From contig JAFUXE010000018.1 in assembly GCA_017477205.1 (NCBI GenBank), positions 1 through 43,563 on the forward strand: 43,563 nucleotides of DNA, in the 5' to 3' direction. Shown here in pieces: positions 43,106 to 43,563 of this stretch. The notes under the pieces were generated by a model, which worked only from the letters and a program-made list of their open reading frames with translations, was not told where the DNA came from and searched no databases. The position numbers were made by a program, and so were the translations under genes. The stretch is from Alloprevotella sp. GTDB lineage: Bacteria; Bacteroidota; Bacteroidia; Bacteroidales; Bacteroidaceae. Within the stretch, counting starts at the first letter, position 1. Every line of letters begins with the position of its first letter.

Positions 43106-43563
43106 TTATTTACCCTTTACCACTTTCCTGCCGTCCCGGATGAATACGCCCTGTTGCGGCTCATGTGTGAGCCTGCGGCCCTGGAGGTCGTAAGCAGTTG
43201 ACGAGTGACGAGTGACGAGTGACGAGTTGATGCCGTTCGGGTTTCCTGGAGCTTTGTATAGTATCATATCTTTAGCATGACATTCCAAAAGACTCATGAT
43301 GCCACCCGTGGTGCCGAAATAGTACGGGAACATGATGCCGTATTTCAGCGAGCCGATGCCCTCGACCCATACGTCCCTTCCCGCTTCTGCCCAGTTGCCG
43401 GGGCGGTCCTCCACCTGGTAGGACACATGCAGGCAGCGGCGGCGGCTCTTGTCGGAAGGACTTGCGAGGACGGTATCCGATACGGCTGTAACCTCAAGGC
43501 GTACGTTCTGCCCGTCGAACTTGACGGTTTCAAGGCCGATGCTGCTTCCCGCCGTCAGCGAGA
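43106..43563 (-). CDS. C-terminal part of a secreted protein, sorting tail
   Basis: The minus-strand frame is open from the window edge to a stop at 43106-43108, about 151 residues; the true start lies outside. It includes VRLEVTAVSDTVLASPSD, DVWVEGIGSLKYGIMFPYYF and SLLECHAKDMILYK, a pattern I recall from Prevotella secreted proteins of unknown function (WxEGIGS...LL.C). The end is TAYDLQGRRLTHEPQQGVFIRDGRKVVKGK, a sorting-like tail. Between body and tail lies SSLVTRHSST, encoded by a 7-bp tandem repeat. Confidence 0.75.
   Translation of the reverse strand, partial: SLTAGSSIGLETVKFDGQNVRLEVTAVSDTVLASPSDKSRRRCLHVSYQVEDRPGNWAEAGRDVWVEGIGSLKYGIMFPYYFGTTGGIMSLLECHAKDMILYKAPGNPNGINSSLVTRHSSTAYDLQGRRLTHEPQQGVFIRDGRKVVKGK
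43199..43226. repeat. Four tandem copies of a 7-bp unit inside a gene
   Basis: TGACGAG is repeated four times without interruption (28 bp, plus-strand reading). It lies in the minus-strand coding sequence about 30 codons before the stop. Since 7 is not a multiple of 3, gain or loss of a unit would shift the frame of the C-terminal tail. Confidence 0.95.

Overview
The window is chromosomal DNA from a Bacteroidales bacterium, most likely Prevotellaceae. The evidence is the Bacteroidetes promoter pattern TTTG-N19/20-TAnnTTTG in front of several genes, a type IX secretion (T9SS) gene (porZ) with several T9SS-type cargo proteins, S41, DUF3316-like, DUF6029-like and Omp28 families, and C-termini of the form YDLxGRxV...GVYIxxGRK that are common in Prevotella. 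Genus level is inference. No tRNA, rRNA, CRISPR array or prophage was seen.

Layout. Positions 1-667 hold the last 31 codons of a possible transposase and a palindrome built from 11-bp units. Positions 668-8481 hold a AAA ATPase/DUF234-type protein with altered key residues, a DedA membrane protein, a DUF3316-like barrel, an S41 lipoprotein protease, a Spy-like periplasmic protein, glutathione peroxidase, a YqeY protein and an LTA-synthase-like membrane sulfatase. Positions 8601-14598 form an envelope/redox block: a TlpA thioredoxin enclosed by a perfect 20-bp inverted repeat, a DUF6029-type outer-membrane protein, an Omp28 lipoprotein and two secreted proteins with sorting-like tails. Positions 14608-23144 look like one operon: leuS, a YitT transporter-like gene, a glycosyltransferase fused in frame to the house-cleaning nucleotidase RdgB, porZ and an acyltransferase. 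An HU gene follows, then a two-gene minus-strand lipoprotein operon.

Positions 24776-25294 form a divergent control region with a 23-nt alternating purine-pyrimidine tract, six degenerate 23-bp tandem repeats, a consensus promoter and a long leader with a GNRA hairpin. It drives a 14.6-kb S10-spc-alpha ribosomal superoperon (rplC to rplQ, with secY, map, infA and rpoA) that begins at rplC, without rpsJ. After its terminator comes a 965-residue secreted metallophosphatase with three related C-terminal modules. The last gene is a partial minus-strand secreted protein with a 7-bp tandem repeat inside its coding sequence.

No single cassette resembles a complete new defence or mobile system. The most unusual objects are the glycosyltransferase-RdgB fusion, the 20-bp inverted repeat carrying promoter sequence around the thioredoxin gene, and the repeat/Z-DNA-like region ahead of the ribosomal superoperon.
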